64,000 bases of DNA from the NCBI GenBank assembly GCA_964439395.1, contig CAYTNV010000008.1, forward strand, positions 1 through 64,000. The letters are read 5' to 3'. Shown one piece after another: positions 33,509 to 42,874 of the stretch. How positions within the stretch are numbered: position 1 is the stretch's first letter; each line of letters begins with the position of its first letter. Under the pieces are notes generated by a model. That model saw only the letters and a list, made by a program, of their open reading frames with translations, made no database searches and was not told the DNA's origin. The position numbers and the translations under genes were made by a program. The DNA is from JAUUSJ01 sp964439395 (lineage in GTDB: Bacteria > Bacillota > Clostridia > Lachnospirales > Lachnospiraceae).

Positions 33509-33672
33509 AGCAATAGATACAAGTTATATCAAATTTGTTATGAATAATGAAACTTATATTCAAACTAAGAGAAAAGTTCGATTTGTTCAAGCTGTTCTTC
33601 GAGCAGTTGATAATTTTAAAAAATAAAAAAATTAATAGTATGAAAAAATAAATTAAAATTTAAGGAGGAAAT

Positions 33673-34221
33673 ATGAACATACAGACAGGCACTATCACAA
33701 ATACAGGCACTATCACAAATACATGCACTATCACAAATACAGGCACTTTAAAAACCCTAAACGATGGTTATTTCTCAGTATCTGAGGGAGCTAGGATTTA
33801 TTCTTATAGAGAACAAGTGTTTGTAGGCATAAAAAATATAGAAATTTTAGACGAGAAGAAAGTGGTTAAAGTTACTTTTTCAAATGGAATAGAAGTAAAA
33901 ACAGAATGTCATAAACATGATACATTTAATTTAAGAAGAGCATTATTTATTGCCATTGCAAAATACATGTATTCTGCGCGATATACAATGAAAGGCATTG
34001 AAAAAATTGCAGATGATTTAGAATGCTACAAAGGGGCAATTAGAGTTGTCGAGTCTGGTATAAAACGTTACAACGATAAGATTAAAAAGAAGAAAGCAGA
34101 AGAGACAAAACGTCGCAGAGAAAAGGAAAAGAAAATTCGAGATATGGCTTATGAGCAACAAAAGATTGCAGAATATCAAAATTCTTGGAGTAAAAAACAG
34201 AATAATAAACAGAAGGGATGA
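33673..34221 (+). CDS. Hypothetical protein with TIT-NTG repeats, 182 aa
   Basis: ATG 33673 after AAGGAGG. The first 27 residues are an 18-bp tandem repeat encoding TGTITN three to four times, followed by a globular segment (VFVGIKNIEILDEKKVVKV) and a C-terminal basic coiled coil. It overlaps the next gene by 4 bases and begins the DNA-recombination operon. Function unknown. Confidence 0.6.
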   Translation: MNIQTGTITNTGTITNTCTITNTGTLKTLNDGYFSVSEGARIYSYREQVFVGIKNIEILDEKKVVKVTFSNGIEVKTECHKHDTFNLRRALFIAIAKYMYSARYTMKGIEKIADDLECYKGAIRVVESGIKRYNDKIKKKKAEETKRRREKEKKIRDMAYEQQKIAEYQNSWSKKQNNKQKG

Positions 34222-34865
34222 TTTTTATAGAAAAAAATTATTTTGAAGGACTATATGCCGTTGATTTTAGCAATAAAACAAAGACAAAGAAAGATTTAAC
34301 ATATATCCCTTGGGCAGCCGCCTGGGCGGAAGTGAAAAAAAGATTTCCAGATGCTACATATAAAGTGCATGAACAACACTTTGAAACTGAAACTTTTTCG
34401 GAAGAACAAAAAATTTACACATCTTATGATAGACCATGGTTTGACGATGGGAGAAGTGCATGGGTTATCACAGGCGTGACAATTAATGGAATAGAGTATC
34501 TCGAACGTTTGCCTATAATGGATTTTAAAAATCAGGCAATTATTGCAAGTAAAGTTATGTCGACAGATGCGAATAAGGCAATTCAGCGTTCCATTACAAA
34601 AGCCTGTGCAAGACATGGGATCGGTCTTTATATCTATGAATCTGAAGATTTACCAGAGGAAGTAAAGGAATTAGACAGGATTAGAAATAGTTGTTGGGAC
34701 TTAATTAAGAAAAGGTCTGGATTATCTCCAAAGACATCCGAAAAGGTAGGAGAAATTTGCAAGGGTGCGTTGAAAGAAGAAAATGGAGATCCGAGACTTT
34801 GTGAAGATGTTGATATTTTAAAGAAATTAGAGAAGGAGTTAAGGGCAGTCAGAAAAATAGTTTAG
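34218..34865 (+). CDS. DUF1071 single-strand annealing protein (Rad52-like), 215 aa
   Basis: The DUF1071 core is recognisable: LTYIPWAAAWAEVKKRFPDA, a Trp-rich WVITGVTINGIEYLERLPIMD and VMSTDANKAIQRSITKACARHG. DUF1071 proteins are phage SSAPs that promote annealing of homologous single strands. The ATG overlaps the previous stop, and ssb follows 16 bp downstream. An exonuclease partner could be the PD-(D/E)XK protein at 37621. Confidence 0.85.
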   Translation: MIFIEKNYFEGLYAVDFSNKTKTKKDLTYIPWAAAWAEVKKRFPDATYKVHEQHFETETFSEEQKIYTSYDRPWFDDGRSAWVITGVTINGIEYLERLPIMDFKNQAIIASKVMSTDANKAIQRSITKACARHGIGLYIYESEDLPEEVKELDRIRNSCWDLIKKRSGLSPKTSEKVGEICKGALKEENGDPRLCEDVDILKKLEKELRAVRKIV

Positions 34866-34880
34866 AAGGGAGAAAATTTT

Positions 34881-35321
34881 ATGAATAAAGTAGTTTTAAT
34901 GGGACGATTGACCAGAGATCCAGAAATTCGTTATTCTCAAGGGGAAAATTCAATAGCAGTTGCTAGATATACATTGGCAGTGAATCGCCGTTTTAAGAGA
35001 GAGGGAGAACAGGATGTAGATTTTATTAACTGTGTTGCTTTTGGCAGACAGGGAGAATTTGCAGAGAAGTATTTAAAGCAGGGAATGAGAATTGTTATTT
35101 CTGGTAGAATCCAGACAGGAAGTTATACGAATAAAGATGGTGTAAAAGTTTACACGACAGATGTTATTGTGGAAGAGCAAGATTTTTGTGAAAGTAAAGG
35201 TTCGAATCAAGCAAATATGAATCCTCAATCTGCAAGTAGTTATGTTCCGAGCGAAAAAGAGGATACAAGTGATTTTGTAACTGTTCCAGATGGACTAGAT
35301 GAAGAGTTGCCATTCAACTAA
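34881..35321 (+). CDS. ssb: Single-stranded DNA-binding protein, 146 aa
   Basis: Begins MNKVVLMGRLTRDPEIRYSQ with an OB fold of ~105 residues (FINCVAFGRQGEFAEKYLKQG) and ends LDEELPFN, the acidic tip that recruits partner proteins. Length is standard for a phage SSB. Coats single strands for the DUF1071 protein and the primase-helicase next to it. Confidence 0.97.
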   Translation: MNKVVLMGRLTRDPEIRYSQGENSIAVARYTLAVNRRFKREGEQDVDFINCVAFGRQGEFAEKYLKQGMRIVISGRIQTGSYTNKDGVKVYTTDVIVEEQDFCESKGSNQANMNPQSASSYVPSEKEDTSDFVTVPDGLDEELPFN

Positions 35322-35322
35322 A

Positions 35323-35694
35323 ATGAAAGAAAAATCGTATAAATGTGGATATAAATATTGCCTACACGAAGGCGAGAAAGTTCCACAAAGTGAAGCTTTT
35401 CGTGTGAGCAATAAGTGGATGCATTGGGATTGTGCGATGATGCACGACAAGATAAAACAAATTAGAGAGACATATTTTGATCTTGATCCAGATGCTAATT
35501 TCCCAGTAGTTGCAAAAGTGATAAATGAGTTGATTTTCAAATATCGTTTAGACGTAGATTATGTGAAATTTTCTGTTGAGCATTATGTTAAAACAGGGCA
35601 GAAAATTAAATCTCCTTTTGCACTTATGGGTTTACGTAGAAATTCTTACATGAAAAAGAAATGGTTAGATAGTAGAAAAGATGGTGATTGTTGA
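35323..35694 (+). CDS. Phage hypothetical protein with N-terminal Cys/His motif, 123 aa
   Basis: ATG 35323 is directly after the ssb stop. Motif CGYKYCLHEG...HWDCAMMHDK (about residues 7-44) could bind zinc. The remaining helix-rich part has no recognised domain. It overlaps the primase-helicase start and is part of the replication operon. Confidence 0.65.
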   Translation: MKEKSYKCGYKYCLHEGEKVPQSEAFRVSNKWMHWDCAMMHDKIKQIRETYFDLDPDANFPVVAKVINELIFKYRLDVDYVKFSVEHYVKTGQKIKSPFALMGLRRNSYMKKKWLDSRKDGDC

Positions 35695-37607
35695 GAGTCG
35701 AGAAAGAGGTTATTGAGGAGGCAAAAAGAAAGCTAGGAGATGAAAACGCTATATTGATGGCGGATTTGCTTGAATTAGAGGATTTTGATGAGAAGAATTA
35801 TAAATCTTGCTGTCCTTATCATTTTGAAGATACTCCTAGTTTTATTTACAATAAAAAAGACCAAAGATTCCACTGTTTTGGATGTGGCAAGACAGTGGAC
35901 TTGGTTGATGTCTACATAGAAAAAGGGCATACATTCTTAGAGGCTATACAGTTTTTATTTGAAAAAGCAGACGTTCAATATAGTTTTGGCGAGCAAAATG
36001 TTAAGACTAAAAGAGATTATAGATATCCACACGAAGAACCATTAAATGCGAGGGAGAGCGTAATTGAGTATTGGGGAAAGCGTGGGATTTCTAAAGAAGT
36101 ATTAGATTATTTAGATGTGAGAGAAGATAAAAACGAAAATGGAGTATTTAATTTTTACGATGAAAACGATGTATTGACTTTAGTGAAATATAGACCAGCT
36201 AGAACAGTTTCAAAAAATTCAGATACTCCAAAGACATGGTGCCAAAAAGGGGCAGATACAGCCCACATTTTATTTAATATGAATAGAGCAAACACAGCTA
36301 ATCCGTTATTAATCTGTGAGGGAGAGACAGATTGTATGAGTGCGATAGAAGCTGGATATTTGAATACAGTGAGTATACCATTAGGGGCTGGAAATCTACA
36401 TTGGATAGAAGAATGTTGGGATTGGCTTAATCAGTTTAGCGAGATTATCATTTGGGCAGATAATGACAAAGCTGGTGAAGATATGCGAAAAGAATGTATT
36501 TTTAGACTAGGAAGTTGGAGGACAAAATACATAATAACTCCAACGCATTATGAAAAAGAATCAGGAAAATTGATTCCTTTAAAAGATATAAATGATTGTC
36601 TACAAATAGGAGGAAAAGATTTTGTTCTAAAATTAATATCCGAAGCGAAAGATGTCCCCGTCAAGAGTGTAGTAGACTATGCAGATATCGATGATTTGGA
36701 TGTGAGCCAAATGGATGGAGTAAAGATAGGGATAAAAAAAGTAGATAAACAATTAATGCGTTTATTTTATGGAACCTTAACAATTCTTTCAGGTAGACCA
36801 GGGAGTGGAAAAACGAGTTTAATAGATCAAGCTATTGCTCAGGCCTTGGATGCAGACAAACCAGTTTTTCTTTTCTCTAAGGAGATGCCAGAGCGTATGA
36901 GTGCGAATTGGTTTAATTCAATTCTTGCAGGTAGGAGAAATTTAGAGAAAAGAACGAATTGTGATGGAGATTCCTATTATATAGTACCCTTAAAAATAAA
37001 AAGAAAAATGCAAGATTACTATAGAGGAAAGTTAATGATATATAAAGATGATGAACCAAACGATGTGGAATCAGTTATGAAATCTGCGGAGGAATGTGTT
37101 AGGAAATATGGTGCAAAACTAGTTGTATTAGATAATCTTATGATGCTTGATTTACAATGCAATGAAACTAATAGAAATACAGCACAAACTAATCTAATTA
37201 ATGATTTGATTAAATTTGCAGCTAAATTTAATATAGCAGTCGTATTAATCGCACATCCAAAAAAAATGCAGGACTCAAATGCAGATGTTGGTATATACGA
37301 CATCTCTGGGTCCTCTAACATTATAAATTTAGCAATGAGATCTATTGGTCTGAGAAGAACCTCTAAAAAAGAACAAGGAGATCCCAGTTCTAAGTGGGGA
37401 AAATATGATGTTGTATTAGAAATCATGAAAGATAGAATTTTTGGGAAAACAGGCGAAAAAATTGGATTATGGTATGATAATGTAAGCAGAAGGTTTTATA
37501 CAGATTATGATGAATATGATTATCAATATAACTGGGATGACATGAATTATAGAAATAAGCTACCATATATTGATCGGTCACTACAGGATGTATTTCCAGA
37601 TAAGTAA
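35688..37607 (+). CDS. Bifunctional primase-helicase (T7 gp4-type), 639 aa
   Basis: In order: CHC2-type zinc finger CCPYHFEDTPSF...CFGCGKTVDLVD (residues ~40-80), TOPRIM domain LLICEGETDCMSA...IWADNDKAGEDM (~200-265), then a RecA-like DnaB helicase with Walker A LSGRPGSGKTSL (~365) and KLVVLDNLMMLD Walker B. Primes and unwinds the element's own replication fork together with the DnaE-type polymerase. TTG start at 35688 (or 35691) is preferred because the preceding gene ends at 35694. Confidence 0.95.
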   Translation: MLRVEKEVIEEAKRKLGDENAILMADLLELEDFDEKNYKSCCPYHFEDTPSFIYNKKDQRFHCFGCGKTVDLVDVYIEKGHTFLEAIQFLFEKADVQYSFGEQNVKTKRDYRYPHEEPLNARESVIEYWGKRGISKEVLDYLDVREDKNENGVFNFYDENDVLTLVKYRPARTVSKNSDTPKTWCQKGADTAHILFNMNRANTANPLLICEGETDCMSAIEAGYLNTVSIPLGAGNLHWIEECWDWLNQFSEIIIWADNDKAGEDMRKECIFRLGSWRTKYIITPTHYEKESGKLIPLKDINDCLQIGGKDFVLKLISEAKDVPVKSVVDYADIDDLDVSQMDGVKIGIKKVDKQLMRLFYGTLTILSGRPGSGKTSLIDQAIAQALDADKPVFLFSKEMPERMSANWFNSILAGRRNLEKRTNCDGDSYYIVPLKIKRKMQDYYRGKLMIYKDDEPNDVESVMKSAEECVRKYGAKLVVLDNLMMLDLQCNETNRNTAQTNLINDLIKFAAKFNIAVVLIAHPKKMQDSNADVGIYDISGSSNIINLAMRSIGLRRTSKKEQGDPSSKWGKYDVVLEIMKDRIFGKTGEKIGLWYDNVSRRFYTDYDEYDYQYNWDDMNYRNKLPYIDRSLQDVFPDK

Positions 37608-37620
37608 GGGAGGTAATCAA

Positions 37621-38388
37621 ATAGGAAAATTTGAAGGAATGGTGTGGAGCTTTAGTAGGCTCCGCACTTATGAAGAATGTCCCTATGCGTTTTATTTAAA
37701 ATACATATTAGAAGAAAAAGGAGAGTCGAATTTCTTTGCTGCTAACGGAAAAGTGATGCACGAACTCTTCGAAGAATTATTAAATAAGAAGATTATTTTG
37801 CAGGATGCTCCGAAGAGTTATATGGATAAGTATGAAACAATTTACGAAGAAACAAGTATTTCTACGATGAATAAAATATTTGATAAATGCCTCGACTATT
37901 TGTGTAACGTAGATGAGTTGTCAAATAAATATGAGATTCTGGGCGTAGAACTTAAAATTGAATTTGAATATAAGGGATATAAATTTCTTGGATTTGTTGA
38001 TTGTGTTTTAAAAGATAAAGAAAATGGTAAAGTTATATTAGTGGATCATAAATCATCAGATCATTTCTTAAAAAAAGATGGAACTCCGCTAAAGACAAAA
38101 GAAAATGACTTTTTTGCCTATAAAAAACAAATGTATCTATATTGTAAAGGTTTAAAAGAGCAACTTGGAATACAAATAGATATAATTTGTTGGCATCATT
38201 TTAAAGATGATGGGCAACTTACGGTAATCCTTTTTAATGAGGAAGAAATGGAAGAAACGCTTAACTGGGCAGTTAATTTAATAGAAGAAATTAAGAAGGA
38301 TACGATTTTTGATGCTGTTGTTACATACTTGAGATGCAATAAGCTATGTGATTTTAGAAACGAGTGTGAATATAAAAATGACATTTAG
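37621..38388 (+). CDS. PD-(D/E)XK exonuclease (RecB/Cas4-like) with Fe-S Cys, 255 aa, AUA start proposed
   Basis: WSFSRLRTYEECPYAFYLKY is the Cas4/AddB-type start with a Cys; the catalytic core is KVMHELFEELL, FLGFVDCVLKD and ILVDHKSSDHF; the C-terminal CNKLCDFRNECE supplies three more Cys for a 4Fe-4S cluster. A 5'-3' or ssDNA exonuclease role beside the SSAP is likely. AAGGGAGG (37606-37613) is 7 bases before ATA 37621; the nearest ATG (37639) is too far and TTG 37570 lies inside the upstream gene. Confidence 0.85.
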   Translation: MGKFEGMVWSFSRLRTYEECPYAFYLKYILEEKGESNFFAANGKVMHELFEELLNKKIILQDAPKSYMDKYETIYEETSISTMNKIFDKCLDYLCNVDELSNKYEILGVELKIEFEYKGYKFLGFVDCVLKDKENGKVILVDHKSSDHFLKKDGTPLKTKENDFFAYKKQMYLYCKGLKEQLGIQIDIICWHHFKDDGQLTVILFNEEEMEETLNWAVNLIEEIKKDTIFDAVVTYLRCNKLCDFRNECEYKNDI

Positions 38389-38405
38389 AGAATTAGAGGG
38401 AATGG

Positions 38406-41400
38406 ATGCAAAACTACCATAAGCATACTTCATATTCCAATTGTTTTGTGTCTGACTGTGCTGCATCTTATAAACAGTATATTAATCGCACCATCGAATT
38501 AGGTCACAAAGTAATTTCAAGTGTAGAACATGGTTTTCAAGGAAATTATTATGTTCCATATGAATTAGTAGAAAATCACAATGATTCTGTTAAAAAGAAA
38601 TTTGATGATGGGGAAATTAGTAAAGAGGAGTGCCAAAAAAGTCTGTTAAAATTTGTTTTTGGAGCTGAGGCTTACTGGGTAAAAGATAGACATGCGAAAG
38701 ATAGGAGTAATTGTCATATTATTTTACTGGCAAAAAATGAGGAAGGACGTAGAGATATTAATGAAGCTCTTGCTGATGCCAATATAGATGGATATTATGG
38801 ACAACCGAGATTAGATTTAGAACTTATACTGAAAATTAATCCTAAAAACGTTTTTGTAACGACGGCTTGTATTGCTTATTGGAAATATGATGATATAGAA
38901 GAAATAACCAAAAGTTTCCGTGACCATTTTAAAGAAAATTTCTTTTTAGAAGTTCAGTGCCACAATACCATAGAACAAAAGAAAATCAACACAAGGATAA
39001 TAGAATTAAGCAAAAAATATGGAATAGATATTATATTTGGATATGATAGTCATTATATTTTGTCAGAAGATTCTAAACAAAGGGATAATTATATTTCAAC
39101 ACGTAGGAAGAATTATAAAGTAGAAGAAGATAGCGAATCTGGCTGGTATATGGATTATCCTAATGAAACAGTAGTTAGAAAAAGACTCCAAGTACAAGGT
39201 ATCCTTACAGATGAAGAAATTGATAGATGTATAAAAAATACAGACCTTATATTGGAATTTGATGACTTGTATTTTGATAAAGAAATAAAGTTACCAGATA
39301 GTTATCCAGGAAAAAGTCAGGAGTGGAAAAATCAGAAGCTTAAAGATTTAGTTTATGATGCGTGGAATCAAATGAAACAATATGTGGACAAATCTCGATA
39401 CGAAGAATATAAAGCAGGAATAGAGTATGAATTAGCTGCCATTATAGACACGAATATGGCAGACTACTTTTTAATTGATCATAAGATTGTAACTCTAGGG
39501 GTGAGCAGAGGCGGAATTATTACTAAAACAGGAAGAGGTAGTGGAGTTTCATATTATGTAAATACCTTACTTGGTTTTAGTAATATTGATAGATTCATTT
39601 CTCCAGTTAAATTATATCCAGATAGATTTATGTCTAAAACAAGAATTCTGCTCACGAGGTCATTACCCGATTTAGACCTGAATCTAGGTACAGTTGAAAT
39701 ATTCGCAAAAGCACAGGAGGATGTTATGGGAGGAAGTGACCATGCAGCTCCAATGATTTCTTATAAACCTTTGCAAAAATCATCTGCTTTTAAACTTTAT
39801 GCAAAATCTCAGAATCTTGATTTTAAATTATCGAATGAAATTACAAAGCAAATTCAACTATACGAAAAGGAATTAAAAAACGCGGATACACAAGAAGAAA
39901 AAGATATGATAAGTGTATATGATTTTGTGGATAAAAAGTATCATGAATATTTAAAAGAAAGCAAGAAATATCAAGGAATCATTAATTCAAAATCTCAAGC
40001 TCCATGTGGATATTTGATTTATGATGGCTCAATTAAAAGAGAAATCGGTCTAATTCGATGTGTATCTGAAAGTACCAAAAAAAGTGTCATTACTACCGTA
40101 ATAGATGGTGCAGTTGCCGAGAAGTATAAATTTGTAAAAAATGATCTATTAAAGGTAGATGTATGGCTCACCATTAACAAGGTATTTGAAAAAATCGGAA
40201 TAAGAATACCAACAGTACCAGAAATTACAAAATTAGTTGAGAACGATAAAAAGACTTGGAATATTTATAAAATGGGCTGCACTCTTGGAGTAAATCAATT
40301 TGATTCGGTGTTTGCAAGAAAATGTTGCACAGAATATCAACCTAAGAATATGCAGGAATTAACTGGATTAATAAGTGCTTTAAGACCAGGTTTTAAGACA
40401 CAGTTAAACAATTTTTTGAGTAGAAAACCATATACTACAGGCGTAGATGAATTGGACGCTTTGTTAGAAGATAGTTACCACTATATAATGTATCAAGAGA
40501 ATATTATGACTTATCTTGGATGGCTTGGAATTGAACAAACGGAAACATACGCTATTATCAAAAAAATTAGCAAAAAAAAATTCAAAGAAAAAGAGCTTTC
40601 TGAACTAAAGGAAAGGTTGATTAAAGGTTGGATATCTCGCACAGGATCCGAAGAAGGATTCCAGAAAACTTGGGAAATTGTAGAAGCCTTCGCAAAATAT
40701 GCATTTAATGCCTCCCATGCATATAGTTATGCCTACGATTCTATTTATGGAGCATACTTAAAAGCTCATTATCCATATGAGTTTTATTCTGTTATGATGC
40801 AACATTATTCAGAAAAAGGAGAGAAAGATAAGGTTGCAGATTATAAAAAAGAAATGGAAAAATTTTTTGGAATAAAAGAAGGGGGGTATAGATTTAGAGA
40901 AGATAATCGTACTTTTACTATAGATAAAGAAAATAGCTGTATTACACCGTCATTATTATCTATTAAAGGGATTTCATCAACGTGTGCTCAGTTATTATAT
41001 GAAAAAAGGAATAATACATATGATTCTTTTATAACTTTTTTGAAAGATATTAATAAGTCACAAATAAATGCCAGTACAGTAAAAATTCTCATTAAAATAG
41101 GATATTTTGAAGAGTTTGGAGATATCAATTGTTTATTACATATATTTGAATTATTCAAAGAATTATATGGAAAAGAAAGAATAGTAAAAGAAAAAGCATT
41201 TAAGCTAGGAATTAAATTCGAGATAATTAGAATGTGTTGCAAAAAAGAGACAGCAAAAACGTTTTTACAGGTTGATATGGAGAAAATGTTGAGTATGTTA
41301 TTTTATGGAATAATGCAGACAATAAATACTCCTCTTTCTGATAAAATAAAATATCAAATAGAGTATTTAGGATATATTGGAATTGTTGACAAGAAATACG

Positions 41401-41663
41401 CTGGTATGTGTGTGGTGAAAGATTTAAGTGTAAAATATTCTCCTAAAATTTTATTATATGCATTAGCAAATGGAAATGATATTTCTATAAAAATAGATGC
41501 TAAAACTTTTGCAAAAAATCCATTAAAAAGAGGGGATATTATTCACGTTAAAAATTACCACAAAAGATTCAAAACAATGTACATCAAAGGAGAATATATA
41601 AAAATGAATGAAAAGGAGTGGTGGGCAACGGAATACGAAATTTTAGAGAGGATGGTACAGTGA
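38406..41663 (+). CDS. DNA polymerase III alpha subunit-like (DnaE family), 1085 aa
   Basis: C-family replicative polymerase. N-terminal PHP domain with NYHKHTSYSNC and SSVEHGF; then the palm motif LPDLDLNLGT (equivalents of catalytic D401 and D403 kept; the third acidic position is Asn) and LLKVDVWLTI (equivalent of D555). GVNQFDS and ALRPGFK are further DnaE landmarks. Shorter than cellular DnaE (~1160) and lacking a visible C-terminal OB/tau-binding part, as in phage DnaE-like enzymes. Fork synthesis for the element. Confidence 0.92.
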   Translation: MQNYHKHTSYSNCFVSDCAASYKQYINRTIELGHKVISSVEHGFQGNYYVPYELVENHNDSVKKKFDDGEISKEECQKSLLKFVFGAEAYWVKDRHAKDRSNCHIILLAKNEEGRRDINEALADANIDGYYGQPRLDLELILKINPKNVFVTTACIAYWKYDDIEEITKSFRDHFKENFFLEVQCHNTIEQKKINTRIIELSKKYGIDIIFGYDSHYILSEDSKQRDNYISTRRKNYKVEEDSESGWYMDYPNETVVRKRLQVQGILTDEEIDRCIKNTDLILEFDDLYFDKEIKLPDSYPGKSQEWKNQKLKDLVYDAWNQMKQYVDKSRYEEYKAGIEYELAAIIDTNMADYFLIDHKIVTLGVSRGGIITKTGRGSGVSYYVNTLLGFSNIDRFISPVKLYPDRFMSKTRILLTRSLPDLDLNLGTVEIFAKAQEDVMGGSDHAAPMISYKPLQKSSAFKLYAKSQNLDFKLSNEITKQIQLYEKELKNADTQEEKDMISVYDFVDKKYHEYLKESKKYQGIINSKSQAPCGYLIYDGSIKREIGLIRCVSESTKKSVITTVIDGAVAEKYKFVKNDLLKVDVWLTINKVFEKIGIRIPTVPEITKLVENDKKTWNIYKMGCTLGVNQFDSVFARKCCTEYQPKNMQELTGLISALRPGFKTQLNNFLSRKPYTTGVDELDALLEDSYHYIMYQENIMTYLGWLGIEQTETYAIIKKISKKKFKEKELSELKERLIKGWISRTGSEEGFQKTWEIVEAFAKYAFNASHAYSYAYDSIYGAYLKAHYPYEFYSVMMQHYSEKGEKDKVADYKKEMEKFFGIKEGGYRFREDNRTFTIDKENSCITPSLLSIKGISSTCAQLLYEKRNNTYDSFITFLKDINKSQINASTVKILIKIGYFEEFGDINCLLHIFELFKELYGKERIVKEKAFKLGIKFEIIRMCCKKETAKTFLQVDMEKMLSMLFYGIMQTINTPLSDKIKYQIEYLGYIGIVDKKYAGMCVVKDLSVKYSPKILLYALANGNDISIKIDAKTFAKNPLKRGDIIHVKNYHKRFKTMYIKGEYIKMNEKEWWATEYEILERMVQ

Positions 41664-41815
41664 AGCTATATTATACAACTAAAAACTATAGGCAACTAGT
41701 TAAGAATATGGTTATCCTTTATGATACAAGAGAAGCGAAAAATAATCATATCATAGAAGAGTTTGATAGACAAAAAATTGAATACAAGAAAAAAGCTTTA
41801 CAGATAAGCATATAA
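41660..41815 (+). pseudogene. N-terminal fragment of an ERCC4-type nuclease
   Basis: GTG 41660 overlaps the polymerase stop and reads ...MVILYDTREAKNNHIIEEFDRQ, the first part of an ERCC4/Mus81 nuclease domain (its D-T-R-E). After about residue 45 the sequence changes to the tnpB remnant and stops. A compatible C-terminal half was not found downstream, so the insertion also deleted DNA. Confidence 0.6.
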
Positions 41816-42683
41816 AGGAAATCAGAATTATTCCTAAAGCAAAAGCAAGGTTCTTTGAAATTCAGTATATTTATGAAGTTGAAGCTGTTCAGAAAAATCT
41901 TAATACCAACCATGCACTTTCGATTGATTTAGGTATCAATAACCTTGTTACTGCTGTTACAAGCAATGGAAAGAGTTTCATCATTGATGGAAGACGCTTA
42001 AAATCTATAAACCAGTGGTTTAATAAAGAGAACGCAAGGCTACAAAGTATAAAAGAGAAACAGGGTTTTGGTAAAAAGACTACAAACCGTCAAAAGGCTA
42101 TAGCAAGGGATAGAAACAACAAAGTGAATGATTACATGAACAAAACTGCCCGTATGATAATTAACTACTGTATCTCTAAAGATATAGGTGTTCTTGTGGT
42201 TGGTTACAACGAAACATTCCAACGCAGTAGCCATATAGGAAAAAAGAATAACCAGAATTTTGTAAATATTCCTTATGGTCAGCTAAGGGATAAACTTCAG
42301 TATCTGTGTGGTCTGAATCATATCGTTTTTGTAAAACAGGAAGAAAGCTACACTTCTAAAGCATCATTTTGGGATAAAGATATTATGCCTGTTTACAATG
42401 CTGATAATCCGCAAAGCTATCATTTTAGTGGGAATCGCATCCATAGGGGAATGTATAAAACAAAGAATGGTATTACATTGAATGCTGATGTAAATGGTGC
42501 ATTAAATATTTTGCTTAAAAGTAATGTTGTGAGCCTCACAGCTCTATACAGTAGAGGCGAAGTGGACACGCCTATAAGAATAAGGGTTGCCTGAGTATTC
42601 AGGTGGAAACTTAAATACCAAACTTCTTAAATAGGAGCGAAGCTCCTTAGAAGCTACGTACCTTTAGGTGCGTGGTAGTTCAC
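41799..42683 (+). mobile_element. tnpB: Truncated IS605/IS607-type element: tnpB 3' part plus right end
   Basis: The frame from ~41799 to TGA 42594 is the last ~265 residues of TnpB. RuvC motifs are visible: LSIDLGINN (Asp), VLVVGYNE (Glu), LNADVNGALNIL (Asp). The zinc-finger Cys pairs are replaced by a Ser/Lys-rich segment, as in a known TnpB subgroup. The N-terminal part and the left end are missing, so the element cannot move on its own. Directly followed by the omegaRNA-type right end (42553-42683). Confidence 0.8.
42553..42683 (+). ncRNA. omegaRNA-type right end of the tnpB remnant
   Basis: Overlaps the last codons of tnpB (RGEVDTPIRIRVA), then carries two hairpins (AGGAG...CTCCT at ~42613-42627 and CTACGTACC-TTTA-GGTGCGTGG at 42654-42675) and ends with TAGTTCAC (42676-42683). 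This is the reference for the three orphan copies in the element. In TnpB systems the RNA ends here and the next bases (GAGTTATGCA...) would act as guide. Confidence 0.65.
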
Positions 42684-42740
42684 GAGTTATGCAAGAACTG
42701 TTTAGATTCAAAAATTTTAAAATAATAAAAATAGAATTTA

Positions 42741-42766
42741 TAAGGAGCGATAAAAATCGCTCCTTA
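42741..42766 (+). terminator. Rho-independent terminator
   Basis: 11-bp stem TAAGGAGCGAT (42741-42751) with ATCGCTCCTTA (42756-42766), A4 loop, short T-run. Separates the tnpB remnant from promoter-like motif D. Confidence 0.75.
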
Positions 42767-42774
42767 TTTACGTG

Positions 42775-42824
42775 AAAATTTCTCCTAAATTTTTTTTAAC
42801 TATTAAGAAGATATGTATAGAGAG
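42775..42824 (+). promoter_or_regulatory. Copy D of the repeated ~50-bp promoter-like motif
   Basis: AAAATTTCTCCTAAATTTTTTTT followed by AGAAGATATGTATAGAGAG at 31-base spacing from the first base. It lies between a terminator and the 42875 gene, mirroring copy C. Confidence 0.6.
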
Positions 42825-42874
42825 ATATCTGAAAGGATACCTTGCAAAAAATAAGACTGAAAGGAAGAAAAAAC

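Noticed and set aside
41799..42594. Functional TnpB or Cas12-like nuclease
   Set aside because: The N-terminal part is missing and the gene has no start, so it cannot make an active nuclease.
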